A DNA stretch of 64,000 nt from Norana najaformis. Its lineage: Eukaryota; Annelida; Clitellata; Crassiclitellata; Hormogastridae. Location: assembly GCA_964023275.1 (NCBI GenBank), contig OZ029913.1, forward strand, positions 46,193,976 through 46,257,975, given 5' to 3'. The translations under genes and the position numbers were made by a program. Of the stretch, positions 50,501-56,500 are shown piece by piece; position 1 is the stretch's first letter; every line of letters starts with the position of its first letter. Under the pieces are notes generated by a model. It had not been told where the DNA came from and searched no databases. It saw only the letters and a list, made by a program, of their open reading frames with translations.

Positions 50501-53500
50501 TGGTTGCTGCAAATTGACTGAAAGTAGAGCACAGCATGCTGCACATACAGTATCCAATAAATGCTTAAGTAATCAGTAACAGTAAAAATGCATATCATGA
50601 CTGATGGATAGACAGCATATCAAAATTTGAAAATTTATGCAACAGCATATTAGTTCATTGAAATTGTTGTGCATGAACATGTCATAGATCCCAAAGACAC
50701 TGCTCAGGTGCATACACAAAATGTGCAGTGGAAAAGACAATTTCACACAATTCACTATTTGTTTACAATGTATCTGCATGAGTTTATTTGGCACAACAAA
50801 TCATGAGAACAGTTGCTCAATCAGTCTTATATGTATTACAGAAACTTTCCTGATTTCATAATGTGTAATAATAAACCAATAAAAGTATCTTGAGAAACCT
50901 CATGTTACTCTATTACTTACTGATGACTTACATATTTATTTGATTTAGGGGATAATTTCTGCTGGTCGTGCAGCATTCTGTTTTCTCTCGCAATCTGGGA
51001 GGACCAGATAGTTGATAAATCAGTGACTGCAAGTGAAATATTATGGGAAATTGGCTTGGGCAGATGTCCTCAGTTTTTGGTATATGTGCCCAATTTGTTG
51101 CCAACATATACTTGGGCCTGACGTTTTTGTTTACAAAGGGTTCCCTTAAAGTTGGGGGTTTCTTTTGTGGTGGTTCTTCGAATAAAGTAGCTCAAAGTTT
51201 GCTGAGATTTTGTTTTGTAAAATATACTTCCCATTAATGATTCAGCACATTTCAAGTGCATGATTTCATATCATCAGCATCACTGTACTTTAAATGAATA
51301 TTAGAGCATTGTTGTAAAACTTTTTGAATGGCCAGTGCCATATGAAATTAATGCCTTGCATTGCTCAGATCTTTATCCAGATTATCTTAAAATAATTCCA
51401 TTTTGGACTTTACTTATCCATGGCCAAATGCAATTTTTTAGAACACTTTATAGGCTATGTAAGTTCAGTTTAACAAAAATATAAGCAGTTAAAGATCACT
51501 TTACTCAAAAGTACCAAACCGGAAGGTAACAGAAGAAATGGAAACCACAAACGGAAGCGTAAATTTTATACAGCACATTTACTATCAGTAGATGTTAAAA
51601 CTTATATAGCACATTTACTATCTGTATTCGGATTCTATAAACTATTTGGAGCACTATTCGGCTTCAAAGTGAATATTCAGTAGAGCTCTACATAATGCAT
51701 TGTGTGGGATTCAGTCCAAGACCTTAACTGAGTTCAACAATATAATCCATGCTTAGGTGATATGTTCAGATAATATCGCTGGAATTCTAACCCAGCTATA
51801 TGAATGCTTATATAACCTTCATTAAAGAACCTTTCATGTTCAGTAAAATAGCACCTCATCATCATCATCATCACTCCTTACACCAGCGGTTTGGCAGAAA
51901 TGGGTGCAAATAAACTATTTGAACTCTTTTCGGTCTTTCTTCATGTTAAGTACTGTTCTCATGTTCAGTCCAAGTCTTATGTCTTTGTTGATATTGTTTA
52001 TCCAGCATAGTTGTGGTCTTCCTATGCTTCCTTTCCTTCACATCTTGTACATAATGCATTGTGTGGGATTCGGTCAGTTAACATTCTCTCCATATGACCA
52101 AACTATCAGAGTCTTTGTTGAACGACTTTATTTAACAGAGCTGCATATTCAAGAACTGTCATACTTCATCATTTCTAATACTTGGTAGTTGTGAGATTCC
52201 TGCAATTTTCTGAGACAAGGCTAATTTCTGTTATGAGGATTTTTTTCTTTTGCCTTCTCATTGTCCAGCATTCTCATTCATACAGAAAAATTGGCTGTAT
52301 CATCATCTCATATATTCTGGCTTCTGTTTTATTGTTTTTTCCCAGCACCCCCATATCATGGCCACTCTTCCAAATGCTTGTGAGAAGCATCCAATTCTCA
52401 CTTGTATGTCTTTCTCGATATCTCCATCTATGGTTATTAGACCTCCGAGATAAACAAATTGATCTACCTGTTCAATAGGTTCTCCTCAGATGATGATGTT
52501 TATTGGCATCTCTTTTGGTTTTATCAATAAACATTATTTTAGATTTCTTTGCAGTAACCATTTTTCTTAATCTTCTACTGGTGTTGTCTATCTGTGTTGT
52601 AATGTCTTGTTCTGTTCTAGTGAAAAGGACAATGTCATCAGCAAATCAAAGTTTGTTCTCTATGCCTCCATTTAGTTTGATTCCTGCCTCAGTGTTGTTT
52701 AGGCCGAGTGCCATTACTGCCTCTAGTACTAAGCTGAAAGTATGGTGATAAGATGTATCCATGACACATTGCCATTTTTGCTTGAAGTATTTCCTGATCT
52801 TTTGCCTACCTTTATTGCACTTGAAGATTTCCAGTATATTTCTTGCACAAGTGTGAACAGTTGTTTCTAGTGTTCCTGCATTCTGCGTCGCTTTCCACAT
52901 TCCAGCATTTACAAGGCTGTTAATGCATTTACTTACCCGGAGGACTGGTGTTCCTAAGATGTGACCTTCCACAATCTGCTCTGTTTTGTATCGTTCGATA
53001 ATCTCAGCAATGCTGAAAACAAGCAAACCGCTGACAATTACTACTCAATATAAGGGTAGTCCTTATTTTCTCATTTTGGAAATTTGTAACTCCAAACCTC
53101 TCAAATTTGTTCACTTTAGTAAAAACATTTTGTGTAAAATTTGAAGCAGATCGATTTACATTTAGAAGTGGCTCACAGGGTCCAAAAGTTACTATGTACC
53201 AATGTAGAGACAACGTTTGCATGCTATGAACTTTGCAAAATAGGTGACAGCGAACACAGCCGGAAGAAAGTCAGTTTGAATCTGACAATCAAGCTCCACA
53301 TCCCAGCATGAATACTGCTAACCTGCAATGAAAACAAGGACACCAAAGTCTTACATCACCACAACAGGCAGCTATGCTTGATCGAAATGGACTGAATGAC
53401 AGGGTCGCCATGATAATTGCTTCTGAAGCTTTTAGGGCTCTCGGACAAGAGCCAGAAGCGCTTGTACTTTCTGCGCCTCAGATTCAGGGGTACTGATATT

Positions 53501-56500
53501 GCATGCACTATAAGTGCTTTAAATAAATATAAATAAAATAAACAGGTCAACCATCCACCATCTACATCGAAGACACCAAGAAACAGCAGCTGCTGGCATC
53601 GTAGAGGCATTCAAACCAAACATGACTCTGACAGTCCACTGGGACAGCAAGCTGATGTTTGATTTGACAGGGAAAGAAAAATTGGACAGGTGGCCCATTC
53701 TGGTTTTGACAATGGGGAGAAGAAACTGCTGGCAAGTCCAAAGATACCCACAGGGACTGGCCAAGCTGTGGCCAAAGCTGTGCACTATGCAATCCGAGAA
53801 TGGGGGCTGGAAAACTTGGTTGAAGCATGTGTTTTTACATGATCAGCTCTAACAATGGCCAACTATCAGGTGCCTGTATCATTCTGGAGCAGCTACTGGG
53901 CCGGCCTCTTCTACACTTTGGCTGTCGACACCATAGGCCTATCATATTGCTTGTATTGCCTGCCACCTTTGGAGTATGCATGGGGCCAAGCCACGCACCA
54001 GGAGTCCTCATCTTCAAATGGTTTTAAAGACAGTGGTCATCCATTGACAAAGAAAGATACGATGATGCCTGCTCTGAGGATTTCACCTCATCTGAGCTCA
54101 TCGATGTCTGAGATGAAGTCATTGTATTCCATGAACTGCAGATGCATGATCAACAAACTCATGATGACTACCGCAAACTGTTCCGATTAATGCTTCTTCT
54201 TAGGAAGAAAGTCACATCATAGGACAAACTTCCGAGCCACTGGGCTGATGCTTTGAGCTTGCCAGATATTGAAAGCAATCTACAATATCGAGGTTTGGCT
54301 GTTCAAGTCGCAGTGCAAGCTGTCGACAAGAGAATCACGGGGACTGCTACATATGAACATATTTTTGCAAAAGTTTACATCAAGTACTGGTTCCTGGCAC
54401 CTGTGTCTTCCACAGCAGCTAGGCATGACCTACTCTTCCTACAGCAACTTGAAGCTGATCGAGATATCAGTGCAGCTACTTCACGCAAGCTAGCTGGTCA
54501 CCTATGGTACCTTTCCGAGGATTTGATCTTTCTCAGTCTCTTTGATCTGAAGGTGGACTTGACCACAAAACGTGCCATGCTGAAAGTGTCAACAGAGAAA
54601 GGAGCAAACGACCCACTTAAACGCACAGAGGTGGACTTGGTGACAGTACAGCAGAAGACTATAGTTGATTTTGTGACAGAGCAGAGTAGAAATGTGTTTG
54701 TAATGCTGGGCATGCCAGTTGGATTTCTAAGTGAAGATCCAGATACATGGATGACTTCAAGGCTGCAGAGGCAATTGTCCACACACTAGCAGTTACCAAC
54801 GATCATGCAGAGCGAATGTGTCACCATGATCCAAGATGCAGCACAGTCAGGGCACTTCAAGAGTGAAGAACAGTTGCGATACAAACTTCAAGTTATCACA
54901 CAGAGTCAGGAAAACTTAAAGTAATAAAGTCCCAGGACATTTCCTGAAGATAGTTCTGAAGAGCAGCAAATTGCTTTGGCGAACGCATCACACCTAAGAA
55001 ACACCACTGCCAGTAGAGGTTCTGCTTTTGAAAATTCTAATTTTTAAGTGCACATAATAAGAATTTATCATCATCAGCACAGGATAATGCAATTCAACTA
55101 CTGTACTAAGTGGCAGCAAAGCAAAGCTTAGATGATAATCTAGAGACCTGTCAAAATATCGTCCACCCATGTAGTACTGTCTTCCTGTCTTCTGTATCTT
55201 GAATCTCTGGATCTGTTTGTTGCAGTAGAAGAAGATGGAATAGTCACCCTCTGTTGTGTCACTTGGCCGAACCAACCAACTGCCTGGTCCAGCTGCAAAA
55301 CAAACAACAGACAATCAATTAAAGAAACAAACTAATACAACTGAAACACACACAAGAAGACTAAAGTACTGAAACAGGTAATTATAGCCAGTTTTTTATT
55401 TTCCTGTTTGCTTGGTACCACTATCTAATAGCAGGAGGCCATCTTCCAAGGACGTGCTCTAAGTGCCCACACAGCAATTGCCTCAGTGGAGTCATAAAAC
55501 CTAGACAGTCAACAGCACAGACAAGTGCTTGACTATCATCCATCACAGCAAACGAATCAATTAATTTTCCCCTATGTACATATGATCCCTCAGATTTAAA
55601 ACTTATTGGAGAAGAGGGACAGCATCTGGAATGGACAACACTCATCAAGTTCTGGCACAAAGAACGTGCTGCAGAAAGCAACTGCATTGAAGCATCGAAT
55701 TGTCAATGTCAAGCGTTGAAAAAGATATGCCGTCTACGAAAGAAGGCAAATGCAAGTGAATGCAGTGATCACAGGACAATAAGCCTCTTACCGCATGCGT
55801 CAAAGATCATGTTGAAAATATTAACTCGAAGGACGTCAGCAAAGCAGAAGTTATACAAGTTTTAGGAGAAGTTCAGTTTGGATTCAGAAGAGGAAGGGAC
55901 ACAAGAGACGCAATTGGAGTCCTAAGAACACTGGGGAGAGACGTATACAACATGCGGATGATTTGTATATCTGCTTTGTGGATTATGAAAAGGCCTTTGA
56001 CAGAGTAAACTGATGCACACTCATGACAATACTCAAAAAGATCAGAGTAGATTGGAGGGATAGATGGCTAATAAGAAACTTGTACATGGACCAGTCAGTG
56101 GTGGTAAGAGTACACGGAATGAACTCACAACCTGGAAGGATAGGCACAGGAGTCAGACAAGGCTGCCCACTATCACCTTTACTATACGTACGTAGATGCT
56201 GGTCACGGAAGCATTGGAAAATATACATGACGGAGTCAAAGTTGAGAGAAATCTGGTAAATGCCATAAGATTTGCAGGTAGTAGATACCAAAGCTGGACT
56301 ACAAAGAATAATGGCTGCACTGAACAAAAAAGTGAAAGAATATGGTATGAAGACAAATAGAATAAAGCAAAGGTGATGAGATTGAGTAAATGTGAAGGTA
56401 AAACAATAACTAATGTAGTCCATGGTACAAAAATGGAACAAGTCCACCAGTTCTGTTATCTTGGAAGTTTAATATCAGATGACTGCAGATGCAGTGCCAT

